Positions 21,330 to 32,890 of a stretch of 64,000 bases of DNA are shown here, one piece after another. Made by a program: the position numbers and the translations under genes. Under the pieces are notes generated by a model, which was given only the letters and a program-made list of their open reading frames with translations, was not told the DNA's origin and searched no databases. This DNA comes from Artemia franciscana (lineage: Eukaryota; Arthropoda; Branchiopoda; Anostraca; Artemiidae): positions 8,443,702-8,507,701 of the forward strand of contig NC_088873.1 in the NCBI RefSeq assembly GCF_032884065.1, read 5' to 3'. Position 1 is the stretch's first letter; every line of letters starts with the position of its first letter.

Positions 21330-22470
21330 TCAGCTATAAAGGAGTTAAAAAGGCATAAGTAACCGGGACCCGATGTGTTACCTGCAGAGCTCTTTATTGA
21401 GGGGCTCCATGCTTGTAGAGAAGCTACACAGCATAGTCGTTAAAATCTAATACACATACAAAAATCCAGGCTAATGGATAGCTCTCCTTGATGTTCCTCA
21501 TAGAGCACGGTGTAAGACAGGGATATGTTCTTTCACCCGTGCTTTTCAACTTCATATTTTATTAGATACTGTTCAGGACAATGCTGGGCTTTGATTCTGT
21601 GCGAGTTAGCACCGTTTTGACCTGAATGATTTACGCAGACGACCTAGGTCTCTTGTCTTGGACCATCTGAGAAGTAAATGAAATGCTTAGCAAGGTGACA
21701 ATCACCGCCCAATCAATAGGTTTCAAAATTAGCATTCCCAAAACGAAAATCTTCATGTCCAATACACCAAATCCAATAAAGCCTATATATATCTAACAAG
21801 ACGAGATTGAGGTGGCGGAAGAATTAAAGAAATTAGGATCTCTGATTGACGGCAACAGAAGCAGCTCGGACGAAGTCCGCACTCGAATTGCAACCGCGTC
21901 AAAAGTGTTTGCCTAGCTCAACTATTGTCTACGGTGGAAGTATCAAATCAAACTGCAAACAAAGATCCGTATCTACAAGGTACTCGCCAAATGTGTCTTC
22001 CTATGTACATGCGAGTCTTGGACGCTGAAAGCATCGGAGGTAAATGATCTGAAAGTCTTTGACCGTTTTTGCCTTTGGAAGATCTTCGGCGTCAGACTAA
22101 CCGACAGAATGAGCAATGCAGATCTCCGTCAATCATGCTCCCAGTGCCTTGATATCAGGTCAGTTATCAAGAGATACCGTCTGCACTGGTACGAGCAAAT
22201 CCAACACCTACTACCTGAGGACCAAAAAAGCCCTTCACTACTAGCCTCCCCTTGGCTGGATGAAACGCCAAGGGGGAGAACGTAAAACGTGGCTTCTTTT
22301 GTCAAAGCTGACCTCAACCTAAAATGGGGATTCCGTCACTTTGGTCGACAGTGAGATAAGAACTGGCCCAAAATCACTCAGAAATGGACCCTAGACCACC
22401 AAAGATAGAGCTTAATCTTTGACGAGCTATTGGTTGCCAGGGAAGGCTCTTAGCCGTTGTCCTGACCCAA
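21330..22470 (+). pseudogene. Degenerate non-LTR retrotransposon reverse transcriptase
   Basis: Pieces in shifting frames translate to EHGVRQGYVLSPVLFNF (RT box with RQG), IYADDLGLLS (the YADD catalytic box), then KKLGSLIDGNRSSSDEVRTR. Further on come CESWTLKASEVNDLKVFDRF and LWKIFGVRL. This order matches the fingers-palm and C-terminal region of LINE ORF2 proteins of the type with a CESW motif. Many stops (for example within and after the RT boxes) show it is old. Its 3' end is near GTACACGTAAATAAATAG at about 22,470. It sits between two copies of the trinucleotide-linked repeat. Confidence 0.85.
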
Positions 22471-22524
22471 GTACACGTAAATAAATAGTTATAGTAGAAG
22501 TATTAGTGCCATGCACATGTTATA

Positions 22525-22695
22525 GTTTAGTCAATTCGTCATATCCTAAAAGTTTGAACTTAATACTCTAAGTCATTCCTGAGATGATGCTGGTACAATC
22601 TTTTGACAGCCTGTAGCCACGTAGTGTGTTTAATTTAGTTCAAAGTATTCCCCCCCCATAAATCCCCGATATTTTCATCTTAGTATCCTTAAAAT
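22525..22695. repeat. Trinucleotide-linked interspersed repeat (copy 2)
   Basis: It has AAAGTTTGAACTTAATACTC, ATTCCTGAGATGATGCTGGT, TTTTGACAGCCTGTAGCC and AGTGTGTTTAATTTAGTTCAA. It is followed by (AGT)-rich sequence to 22,775. Confidence 0.75.
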
Positions 22696-22789
22696 TAGCA
22701 GCAGCCACAATAAAAGTAGTGGTTATTGTAGTCGTAATAGTGGCACTAGCTATAGTTATAGTAGCAGTAGTAGTAACATGCATTTGTTG

Positions 22790-22960
22790 CATTTCATCCC
22801 ACTCATCATTCCTTAAAAGTATGAAAGTTTCATCTTAATACCCTATGTGATTCCTGAGATTGACCCTTTTGATAGCCTCCATAACCATAGTGTGTTTGAT
22901 TTAGTTCAACACTACCCTAACTTTCAACTGAATGCCTTTGGTCTTTTTGTACAACAAAGG
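22790..22960. repeat. Trinucleotide-linked interspersed repeat (copy 3)
   Basis: Same block order as the copy 200 bp upstream: CATCTTAATACCCTATGTGA, TTCCTGAGATTGACCC, TTTTGATAGCCTCCATAACC, AGTGTGTTTGATTTAGTTCAA. It is followed by non-repetitive sequence and then the (TAC)n tract. Confidence 0.75.
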
Positions 22961-23182
22961 TTAAACATGTCCCCCTTTCCCAATAACAAAGAATAAATGT
23001 GAACAATGTGCAGCTTGAACAACTTAAAACCATTGCCTCAAAGACTGTTGTAGAGTTGTCATCCCCAGAGGCTGAGTTTGTGGAATTTTCAACTATGCTG
23101 TGTGAAATGGCTACCACTAAATTGTTGCCAGCTGTGTTTTGTGGAAAAATTGCATGGGAGAGGGGCTGGCAGCAATCCCCCT

Positions 23183-23610
23183 CGTACTACCGCTACTACT
23201 TCTACTATAACCATTACTGCTACTATAGCTACTACTACTACTGCTACTGCTACTGCTACTACTTCTGCATTACTACTACTGTTACTAATACTGCCGCTGT
23301 TAATACTAGTGCTATTTACTACTTCTGGTTATACTACTACTACTACTTTTGCTCCAACTGCATTACTATTACTATTATAATACTGCCACTGCTAATACTA
23401 GTACTACAGTTACTACTGGTACTACTACTGCCACTGCCAATACTAGTACTATTACAACTATTGGTACTACTACTACTACTACTTCTACTTTTGCTACTAC
23501 TGCATTACTGGTACTACTACTACTGCTACTACTACTACTACTACTAACGCTACTACTACTGCTGCCACTACTACTACTACTACTACTATTACTACTACAA
23601 CTACTCTACC
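23183..23610. repeat. (TAC)n imperfect trinucleotide tract, about 430 bp
   Basis: TACTAC repeats with GCT and ATT variants. All plus-strand frames are open only because of the repeat. A short (TAC) tract recurs at 23,823-23,858. The segment 23,860-25,060 contains a C-run/A-run at 24,361-24,384 and no supported gene. Confidence 0.95.
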
Positions 23611-25065
23611 GCTAGTGACAACACTAAGGTGGGAGGCCGGACTCCTCCCCCTCCCCCTGAAGTTCCAAGGAATTCCACCGTGAAATATAGTTCATGTTTC
23701 AGTTTGTATCTTTCATTTCGTTCAACTAGTGTTTCTGCGTTTGTCCAAACACAAGATGATTTTGTAGGCACATTCCTAATGACCCTTCACCCCGAAAAAT
23801 CTCAAAGCCCCAGTTGCACCCCTGACTACTGCTGCTGGTATTACTGTTATTACTACTACAAAACCTTGTATTCAGGTTGTCAGTGCATCCTAAGGAAACA
23901 TTTAGCTCTGCATGGCTATGCTGTTTGAACTATGTTGTTGTATGGATGAGTAGGGTTAAGGCCTCGTTCAAGTGCTGGTCTACATTAATCACTAATTTAG
24001 GAAAACAGTTTTCCCTTTCTCCTTTCTTTTTTTTAATGTGCTTGTGCTGTTGCATTGATGATTTCTCTCTTCGTTATAGAATAAACAACAATTACCTCAT
24101 ATATTCAGAAGTTGTTGACCACCTTTAATCCTGTAATATATTGTCTTCTACGTTAGAGGGGGTAAATCCCTCCTAAACCCACAGTGTTTACCTTCTTTTT
24201 TTTAGCGTTTAATTTTTCAGAGTTTAATTAGAACAGTTAACTTCCTTAAAATCTTGCCTGATCTCGTTTGGAACGTGACTTTTGTAACACAGAAACTTAA
24301 ATTGTCATAATTGTCGATATGCTATTTTATAGCCTCGCTACACATCTTGCTTATAGATTTACCCCCCCCCCCCCCAAAAAAAAAATATATGTCAATTTGC
24401 CTCCTTAAAACCCTCTGGAGCTTTCAGTTTGATATCCCAATATGTTCATGGCGTATTGTGGATGCCCTATTTTGTTAATCTGGATACACATAGTGTCTAT
24501 TGATTGCTTCTTCACCGTGAATAGCCTTTAGTCTCATAGGGACTTAAATAGATAGAGATTTTGGCAGACCTGACAGGCTGGTTCTCTGCTCCCTCTCCAA
24601 GTTTATATAAGAGGTTTTGGCTCTCCTAAAACAGGTCCATGGTCACAGTCAAAAGTGTCAAAGGTCCATGAAAACGTTTAGGCTTGCTAGAAATAAAACA
24701 TATCTTGCCTCCCCAACACAAAATTTGAAGTCCCGCCACTCCTCGTCCCCATCTCTAAGCGGTTACTGAGAGATTTTGTTTTATTGCAGGCAACCCCCAA
24801 AAAGTACCACTACTCCCTAAGCTCCTGTGAAATTATATTGTCAATCCTGTGACGGTAATCAATAAAAAAACAAACTTGAAGTGTTTCCAATGGAAGTATA
24901 GAGGAAAAGTTATAAGCTTAAACAAGTTAAAGCTGAAACAGAATTATCTCATATATTCAGGGAGTTGCCTTTTTTAGGGTGCTGCTATCCTCCTAATCTT
25001 CTCGCTGTTTATGATACATTCTGATCTCTTATTGCAAAACCATAATATAGAAAACAAGGATAATT

Positions 25066-25168
<103 letters not shown>

Positions 25169-25215
25169 AAAACACAGCCTTGTTTTCACAATAAACGAGC
25201 TCAGTTGAAATATGT

Positions 25216-25296
25216 ATACAATTGAATATTTGAATATTCAAATATTTCAATATTTGAATATTACAATTGAATATTGAATATTTGAATATTTGAGAA
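25216..25296. repeat. GAATATT palindromic minisatellite
   Basis: TTGAATATTTGAATATTCAA and permutations, self-complementary, able to form a hairpin. Confidence 0.85.
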
Positions 25297-26016
25297 AATC
25301 AAATTGTTCCATAAATATTTTCTAAATACTTTTACGAGAAGCTATCGTTCTTACGTTTTTAAATGGTTTGGAAAAGTACTTGTCAACTTTTTACATTTTA
25401 GAAAAAGAGTGTGTTTTTAGTTGGAAAACAATTTTCAATCCAACTGATGGATCGTAAAATGCGAGATTCATAATCATCAACTGTTATTAGTTTCATTCTC
25501 TTATGTTTTTTGGGAGACATTGGCCAAGTTTTAAGGTAATGGACAGAGAGTTTAGGAGGGTTTCAGCCGCTCTAATATAGAAGACAATATATAGTATAGA
25601 ATTAAAGGAGGGCAGATGCCTCAAAATATGTGGGATAATAGTTTTCTGTTCTAGGAATAACAAAAATTTTTGTGGGGTACCAAATTTATTCATAATCTTG
25701 GTAATATCGAAGAAGAACATATCCCCCCTTTTTCTTTACCCATTTCTCAGCTCCTTGCAAATGTTAGTTCTAGAAGGGGAAAATGACGTTTCATCCTTCC
25801 CAATCATACCGAAGCTTGCCAATGGTAAAATAGATCTCTTGGTAGCATTTTTTGTCGTGCGATCTTGACTTGAGTTAACGTTCTTGGAGTGTTGCCAGAT
25901 CCGAAATGAAGTTTGATTTTCCCAAAACAGGAACATCTTCCTAACATAATTCGGCTCATTTAAACAAAATTCTTCTAAACCTTTGATTGAAAATAACTGC
26001 CATAATAAAATAGCTT

Positions 26017-27527
26017 TTAATTAAAAAGGTACATGATGTAAACAAGATAAATGATATACACGTTGTCAGGTTTTGAACTACCATTTTTGATTATTTTCTC
26101 TGTTGATACTCCTAATGCTTTCCAAAACCCTGGATGAGACGATACGGGTGTCGCTTGGGCACTTGGTGCTGTCAATAAACTTTCTGTTGTTAATACATCC
26201 ATCGCTGTACCTGTAGCAATTTTTTTAGATTTGTTATTCTTCTCTTTAATAATAGGTGCTTCTTTTACATCAAGTTTGTCATCTTCTTTTTCATCTTGAG
26301 ATGACAAAGCAGAATCAGTTGTTAATGCTTTAGATTTTGAGATCTTGAATGCATTTTTGAAATCTTCGGGATAAGGAGGGTTAGGGAGGGAACCTTCGTC
26401 AGAATCTTTAAAATTATGCAGTATAGCTTGGACCTCACTGAGCAAATTAGAAGGAATGCCTGCTGGAATGTTTGGTGGCCTTGCTTTAACATGTTCATTT
26501 TTAATAATATTAAGAGTCTTAGTGTCATTCATGTTGTTGTAACTTTCTAAGCTTTTAGGACTTCTTTCACTGTATGTTGGCGACTTACTTTCAAAATTAC
26601 TTCGATCTTGAGCCTCTGCTTCTGAGGTTATGGTTTCTACAATCCCACTCGTTGTATTCAGAGAATCGTCTAATATTTCACTATTTCTTAGCTTCTCTTG
26701 ATTCCCTTGTCCTTTGCTATAGGTTGTATTTGACAAAGCTAGCGACGAATCATTCAGTTTAACAATAACCTGCACGTCACTGCCATTGTCTTTTACTAGC
26801 ATTGCTTGGCCAGTTTCAGATGAGGTCTTGACGTGCTCTATTATATTATTGAACTTTTCTCTATTCGTTTTTGTTAAAGATATTGCCATTCTTTCGTCAC
26901 CATTAATTCTTTCGACACCATTAATTCTTTCGTCACCATTAATTCTTTCGTCACCATTAATTAATATTCCAGGATGAAGATTTAAAGCTTCATTATTGTC
27001 ATCAACTGGGACCTCCTTCTTTATTGTAGAAATCTGTTGTTCATCTTGAATTTCTTCAGAAATATTATTTAAGTTTTTCTTTGGAAAACTCAGAGGAATA
27101 AAAACTGGCTGAAAAGGGGCATAATCTGATTCATTATAGTCTATATCAGTTATTCCCTCTTTAAGTTGGGGACGATAATAATAATCTGGCACCTCTGTAG
27201 AAGAGCCAGTTTCTTCTCTTGCAACACTATCTATTTTGGATTTCAGGACTTCAAGTCCCATTTTTGTGCCAGCTATAAGTGGAGGCAATAAAGTGTTGCG
27301 GAGAGATTTCCAATCAATGATGAACTCAGGTGAATTTTGTACAGACCCTTTATTGCTTATATCGTATTGCTTGTCTGTATGTTTGGATTTATCAAAAGGG
27401 TTAGGTGTTTCGTAAACACTTTCTGGTTTTGAAAAAGGTAGGAAAGCAAGAGTAGAAAAAGTAGTTTCTGGTGTAGCATTATCGATTGTGGGAGGTTGAA
27501 AAACTTTTGTCTGTTTGGAATTTTGAT
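26017..27527 (-). CDS. LRR gene exon 8: long disordered acidic/Ser/Thr-rich region
   Basis: The acceptor TTATTTTCTTTCAG|ATCAAAATTCC at 27,528 opens a frame of about 503 codons to a stop at 26,017. The exon begins with 2 nt that complete the codon left by the exon at 32,375-32,527, so it is joined to the LRR gene by phase. The sequence starts QNSKQTKVFQPPTIDNATPE, is rich in S, T, D, E, N and K, and has few hydrophobic stretches. It also has four copies of ING(D/V)ER encoded by an 18-bp repeat (26,888-26,960). It ends near GFWKALGVSTEK. Whether the stop is the true end is unclear: AAAAATG|GTAGTT at about 26,085 is a possible donor and the last 20 codons look unlike protein. The role is unknown; it may be an extracellular stalk or a linker. 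Confidence 0.8.
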
Positions 27528-27849
27528 CTGAAAGAAAATAATTACATTAGCCTGTTAAATACTTGAGCTTACTTCGACTGAATTACTATTGTGTCTTTTT
27601 TGTATCACTCTGCTCTATGGGCTTTTCTGAAGAAATACTATAATTAAATAAAGTATTTAATTTAATTAATAAAGTATTTGCTAGGCCAAGGTTCATAGTT
27701 CTTTTATTTATTTTTCTTTTTCTCTCTTTTCTGTTTATTATTATGAGATTGGTTATTATTATCGATGAGTTGATGAGAGATTGGTTGTTATTAGTTTTTG
27801 TTTTTTTTTTTTTGTTCCGTTTGTAGTAAATTATTAGTAAGAATTTGAA

Positions 27850-27966
27850 TTTTATGTACCCACCCCGTCGCAAGTACTTTCTTGTATCTTTCTTTGGGCG
27901 GGTACTTGCATGTTAGTTAAATATATTTGATGTATAAATAAAGTTAACTGAACTGAACTGAATTAA
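27850..27966 (+). mobile_element. LINE 3' end fragment with CTGAA tail
   Basis: GTCGCAAGTACTTTCTTG and GGGCGGGTACTTGCATG are followed by ATAAATAAAGTTAACTGAACTGAACTGAA. A polyadenylation-like AATAAA next to a short tandem tail is typical of non-LTR element 3' ends. No coding part remains. Confidence 0.55.
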
Positions 27967-27999
27967 AGAGTAGTACCATCAGGTTACCCAGTCAACACT

Positions 28000-28336
28000 A
28001 TTTTCAAATATAATCGTCACTACCGGGATGATCCACCTAATCCCCTCCACACCTAATGGTGCCAGATATAGCCCAAAATAATGTAAGTATCGATTACTTT
28101 TCATTCGTCTTTTTATTGATTGTTTTTCGCGGTTTGGTTCCTCACATCATGTGGTCCAAAATCTATTAGTGAATTATAGACTAAGGATTTTTTTACGGTT
28201 TACTTTTTATTTATTTTTTTCATTTCTTCCCTGTCTTCCTGGTCATCGGGCCTTTTGGGAGGAGGAAAGGGGATGTGCTTTCCTGTGTATTTCTTGTAAA
28301 TTTATTGTTCAATAAATGAACTCTGAACTCATTGCA
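28000..28336 (+). mobile_element. Second LINE 3' end fragment with TGAACTC tail
   Basis: It contains CTTCCTGGTCATCGGGCC and GGGATGTGCTTTCCTGTGTA. It ends GTTCAATAAATGAACTCTGAACTC, again AATAAA-like plus a short tandem tail. No coding part remains. Confidence 0.5.
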
Positions 28337-28670
28337 CATCTCTTCGTTATCAGACATTTTATTCTTAATAAGCATCTTATTATTGTGAAAGAATAGGAAC
28401 AGTTAGTCAAATATATACTTTGAAAATGGCTAAAATGTAGATTATAATGGAAGGGAAATGGGAATACATATTGTAATGCAAGAAGTTCATTATTATGACG
28501 TCTTCTAGTAGTTTTATTTAATATAGGGCTACATTCGACCTCAATGCTGGAAAATACAATGGGACTATCCTATAATGTTTCTATCAGAAGTGCTCATAGC
28601 CTGGAGTGTTATTCTCTTCTCTTTAAAATCGTTTTCAAACGTATAACCAGTGAGTACCAATTTATCGTAA

Positions 28671-30110
28671 CAACTTCAAAAACTTGGTAGAAACCGGTTT
28701 TGCCCTACAGAATTAAAAAGCATCTACGAGTGTTTCGCTTCTGGCTATTTCCCGTCACAGTGGAAAAGGGCCTATATTAGAATTATTCCAAAAAAGCGCG
28801 CCCATAGTGCATGCGACGATCTCCGCCCGATCTCACTTACACCTTGTTTGGCGAAAGTAACTGAGGCCTTTATACTCAAGTTTCTTCTGTAACAATTCAT
28901 GGGCGCATTGATAAATTCCAGTACGTTGGATTCCCCAAGTGTAGTACTACAATCTACCTAGTACGGATGTTTGACTGTGTCCTCCAATGGCTTGAAAAAG
29001 GTAGCTGTTTCGTCGACATTTGCGCAGTGGATTTCCGAAAGGCCTTTGACCTAATCCGCCACCTGACTGCAGGCATGAATCTCCAGGAAATGGGAGCCAA
29101 ACGACGTACCCTTGGCCTTGTACTTGACTTCTTAATTGGCCGAAAACAAAAAGTCTTTGCACTCCACGAAAACGATTCGGATTCATCATGGTCAGATACT
29201 TCTTGCGGGGCCCCACAAGGCACGAAATTAGCTGGAATAATTTTCCTGGCTGTAATTAATTCCCTACTTAATCATAACGACGACCGTTACAAGTTTGTAG
29301 ATGATCTGTCCATAGTACTCGCTTACCTGGTCGAAAACACTATCATAACAAAGCAGTTTTCAGACCAGTTATTTGATCAGCTAAAGACCGAATGCTCAAG
29401 TCATGATCTTACCATTAACGTAGCCAAGTCGAAGATAATTCGTTTCAACTCTCTGAAGCGGAATATAGATATGCCTCTAGTCCTTTTCCCGATTGTGAAC
29501 GAAATAAAAATCTTAGGAGTAACTTTCACTAGTGACTGTAGTTTCAGTGCCCATATTAATTTAACCGTCCACAAGGCTAATGCAAGCCTTCAGACACTTA
29601 CCAAAATGAGGCGTTTGAGGTGTGATACTGAAAGTCTTCTCCATGTCTACATGTGTTATGTTCGCCCGTTGCTCGAGTACGCGTGCCCGGTGTGGGGTCC
29701 ATCTGCTTTCCGCACAGCGTACCTATCACGCGATATAGAGGGCGTCCAGAAAAGAGCAAAAAGGATTATACTCCAAAACCGTGACATACCCTATGACCAA
29801 GCCCTCGCTAAATTAAATTTATCTCCACTTAAAGCCCGGCTTGAACACCTTATTCAGCAATTTGGAAAATCCGTCCTAGCCAATAAGAGCCACCGATCAA
29901 TACTACCCGAACCAGCCCCTCCCAATAGTCGAACTCGGTTACAAAATAAACTTGTACCCCCTAAAGTACGAACTAATCGTTACGCCAACTCATTTGTGCC
30001 TTTCTTCACATCAATTTTTAATGCTGAGTCGTAGTGTGTGATTTTTGTTTAAATGTATAATTTTTGTGAAAAAACTGAATTTAGCTATGCTACGATAGTT
30101 TTTAAATATA
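28671..30110 (+). pseudogene. Non-LTR retrotransposon reverse transcriptase (one frameshift)
   Basis: The first segment (28,671-28,889) reads TELKSIYECFASGYFPSQWK and IIPKK...DDLRPISLTP, the N-terminal RT boxes. It ends at TAA 28,890. The next frame opens in the same place and runs to TAG 30,032-30,034 with ICAVDFRKAFDLI, CGAPQGTKLAGIIFL, YKFVDDLSIV (catalytic VDD box) and INVAKSKIIRFN. The C-terminal region has RPLLEYACPVWGP, VQKRAKRI and RTNRYANSFVPFF. A single frameshift near 28,890 breaks the protein. The N-terminal endonuclease is not visible upstream of 28,668, so the copy is probably 5'-truncated. A short 3' UTR with GCTACGATAG leads into the (CT)n tract. Clade looks CR1/Jockey-like; not certain. 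Confidence 0.93.
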
Positions 30111-30112
30111 CC

Positions 30113-30113
<1 letters not shown>

Positions 30114-30149
<36 letters not shown>
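30114..30149. repeat. (CT)n microsatellite at LINE 3' end
   Basis: Pure CT run that begins right after the LINE 3' UTR (AAATATACCGAT). It probably grew from the element's tail. The segment 30,150-31,420 shows nothing further I can support. Confidence 0.95.
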
Positions 30150-30150
<1 letters not shown>

Positions 30151-31426
30151 ATGCTTACAACAGTAAAGGACAAGGAAAATGGAAGAAAACATAATAATCT
30201 GATTAGTAGAAACTTTCTACATATTGTAAAATATGGGTTCAATTATTATGGAGTTTTCTTGTATTTTCTATATTGGCTAAGGCTCTACCTCGTCTCACTG
30301 ATCGGAGGGGTTGCCTTTTTTATGATAGACCACTATAATCTGAAAGAGTGTTGATTGGAGAAGGAACTGGTACTACTCATTCGTGATTAGGTTTTTGTCA
30401 TAAATATTATTTGTTTTAGTGTTCATTATCTTTTGTTATTTACAAATGGCACTAGATACGCTGTTTTCCTTTAAAGAAGCCCTCTCCCAGTAGTCCACAA
30501 ACGCTGGATTGGCACAATCATCTCTGGGAAAATATGATTTTTCTTGTTATTCAAGATACGGTACTGTACTAACCATTTTCTGACCATAGTGATTTAGATG
30601 GTGAATCTTAAGTTTGGATTTTACGCAATTTTCAATGGGTTTCAGGCCATTTTTTGGAATTCCCATAAATTCATTTGGTCCTTTATTTGGTTGGATTTAC
30701 TATTATGCCCTCTGTTTGTGTCATTTCAAGTTAGCACATAAAATTTTATGACGATGGGGGTGTGATTTTTATGTGTTTAGTGCCTTATCTTTTCTTATAA
30801 TAGGAACTGCCACTGATCGGCAATAAGATCGAAATTGAAAAAAAAAATCGTTTGAATATATTAATTTTTGGATTTTTCCAAAGTTCCAATTTCATCCTTC
30901 ACCATCCCTACATCAAGGTCTTCAAGATTCAACTGCTATACCATAGAACTCTAGTTTTATTGAATGAATATCCTTTACAATCAAAAGAGTGATACAAAGC
31001 TTTCTTTAACCAGAACGCCACCTAGATTAGTCATAGTTTTATAATTTAGCATTTTTTTTCAATTCAAGGTCGCAATTTGTTCCAGTAAATAGGGGGAAGG
31101 AAGGGAAGGCAATCCTATTTATGTTTGAATTTGTCTTCAGGCAATTTCCTCTGACTAGTAAAAAGCAATCTTTTTTTAATCTCAGCTGTGAGCATGTAAG
31201 GAATGTATTACCAGTCGATTCTCTGTAATATCGACAGCTTATCATATTAATAAAATTACAGAGTTCTATAATTTACTAGTAAAACAAACGTCTGAGTTCA
31301 TTCTATTGTCCATTTTGAAATAAAAGCAATAAAATTATCGACCATTATTAGTAAACATTCTGGAGTGGAACCTGACAATAAGTTTATTACTACTCTTGAA
31401 TTAAAAAAACTACATCGTTACTTTAT

Positions 31427-31755
31427 TATAGTGGATTCCTGATTAACGACGTTCGATTTTCCACAGTGAGGATCGACTATGGCAATGTAAATTAAAAGAG
31501 AAGTTATAAATACAAATATCGTAAAAAATACAGTACAAAACTATGATTTGTTTATCTTTTTTCGATTATTTACTATAATGTCATCCATTTATTACTTGTT
31601 CCCGTTGTTTTGTTTTAAATCCACGTTTTAATAAGCGTTATTTTGTTTTTCTATGTCCATATAACCTTATTTTTTAATATGTGGATTATCCACGAATTCG
31701 CTTATCCACCGCACTCACGCCACTCAATCCCGCGGATAACTCAGAGTTGACTGTA
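31427..31755. mobile_element. Possible pogo/Tigger-like MITE
   Basis: The right end read on the minus strand is TACAGTCAACTCTGAGTTAT followed by CCGCGGG, which looks like pogo-type terminal repeats. The left end, TATAGTGGATTCCTGATTAA, matches it loosely (about 14 of 25 positions). Both ends carry TA. No transposase. The weak left match keeps this tentative. Confidence 0.4.
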
Positions 31756-32374
31756 TATGAAAAGATATAGATGGCTGCACAGAAATGAGTAAAAATAAAA
31801 TATAAAAACTACATCTTTACAGAGTTAAAGATAAAAATGTAAAAAGATACAACATAATAAAAGATATAAAAAGGATATAAAAAAGACTGATGATTTTAAC
31901 TAGTTTATTCAAGAATGTATATATGTAAATCAATAAAGAGAAATAAGGATCCGCAGACCAGGATTCTTTCAAGTGCCCAAAGTTGGGGGGATTTAGTGAA
32001 TAATACAAAATAATGACGGCAAAAGAATCTGGCATATTATTTACTAGCGCAATAGTGAAGGAAAATCATTAATAAAATGGTATTAGTTTTGAAAAAGAAG
32101 TTTCAGAATTTGTTTTTGTGATATTATTATTTCAAGATTATTTCTTATGCCTGAGGGTTGAAAATAAATCAATGAGAAAATGATCTTCCGTTATTTTTAG
32201 ATATTCAGTTATGATTTATATTTAGATGTTTTATATATTATATTATATAAAATATACATTTTATAAAATATTATAAGTTTTATATTATATTATATAAAAT
32301 ATTTTATATTTAGTTATTTTACAATTCTATTTAGATATTCGGCTATATTTAGATATAAATGTTATTTTACTTAC

Positions 32375-32527
32375 AGAACTCTTTTTCCAGAGGTATTTCA
32401 CAATGATCCATTGATTCATTGTTGCAAGGCAGTCGGCTTAAGGGAACTGAGCGAAGGTCATTTCCGTTAAATTCAGCAGGAGTATGACATATTAATTTGC
32501 CCTCGTCTACGTCTTCTACACCTCGTG
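32375..32527 (-). CDS. LRR gene exon 7: second half of C-terminal Cys cap
   Basis: The acceptor GGGCAG|CACGAGG (32,528-32,529) and donor TTCT|GTAAGTAAA (32,374-32,373) bound 153 bp. It reads RGVEDVDEGKLICHTPAEF, then NGNDLRSVPLSRLPC, then NNESMDHCEIPLEKEF. C-H-T-P-A-E-F...L..VPLSRLPC is the classic second half of an LRRCT cap, supplying the two later Cys of its disulphide pairs. The entry phase (2 nt) matches the 38,562-38,729 exon. The exit phase (1 nt) matches the 27,527 exon. The exon is too short to stand out as an open frame and is identified by motif and phase. Confidence 0.82.
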
Positions 32528-32813
32528 CTGCCCTTTAAATATTTTAAACTAAAAATTAGGGGATGCATGAAATCATAGATACATAGACCTAACGAGAAAA
32601 AGAACACAAATATAATAGAACTGAATCAGATTTTATCTTTTGCCACTACCAAGAATACTATTTTGGAGACCGACTGCATACTTGCGAGTTGAGACCTAAC
32701 AAGAATCGAAAATACACAAGAAGTATAACCTTTACCTTGTGCAAAAAAAGACATGAGGTAGTTTTTATTCAGCTCTCAAAAGCTATTAACTCCCCCACCC
32801 CATCAATTAAAAA

Positions 32814-32890
<77 letters not shown>

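Noticed and set aside
22999-23615. Plus-strand frames rich in Tyr, Leu or Thr
   Set aside because: All but the first 55 codons are (TAC)n repeat; the first part has no domain and no splice support.
25736-25955. Possible further exon of the LRR gene (after TTATGTTAG)
   Set aside because: All three minus-strand frames are partly open and none is favoured by phase or motif, so no reading can be supported.
28947-29223. Minus-strand frames opposite the 28.7-kb LINE
   Set aside because: Shadows of the well-supported plus-strand reverse transcriptase.
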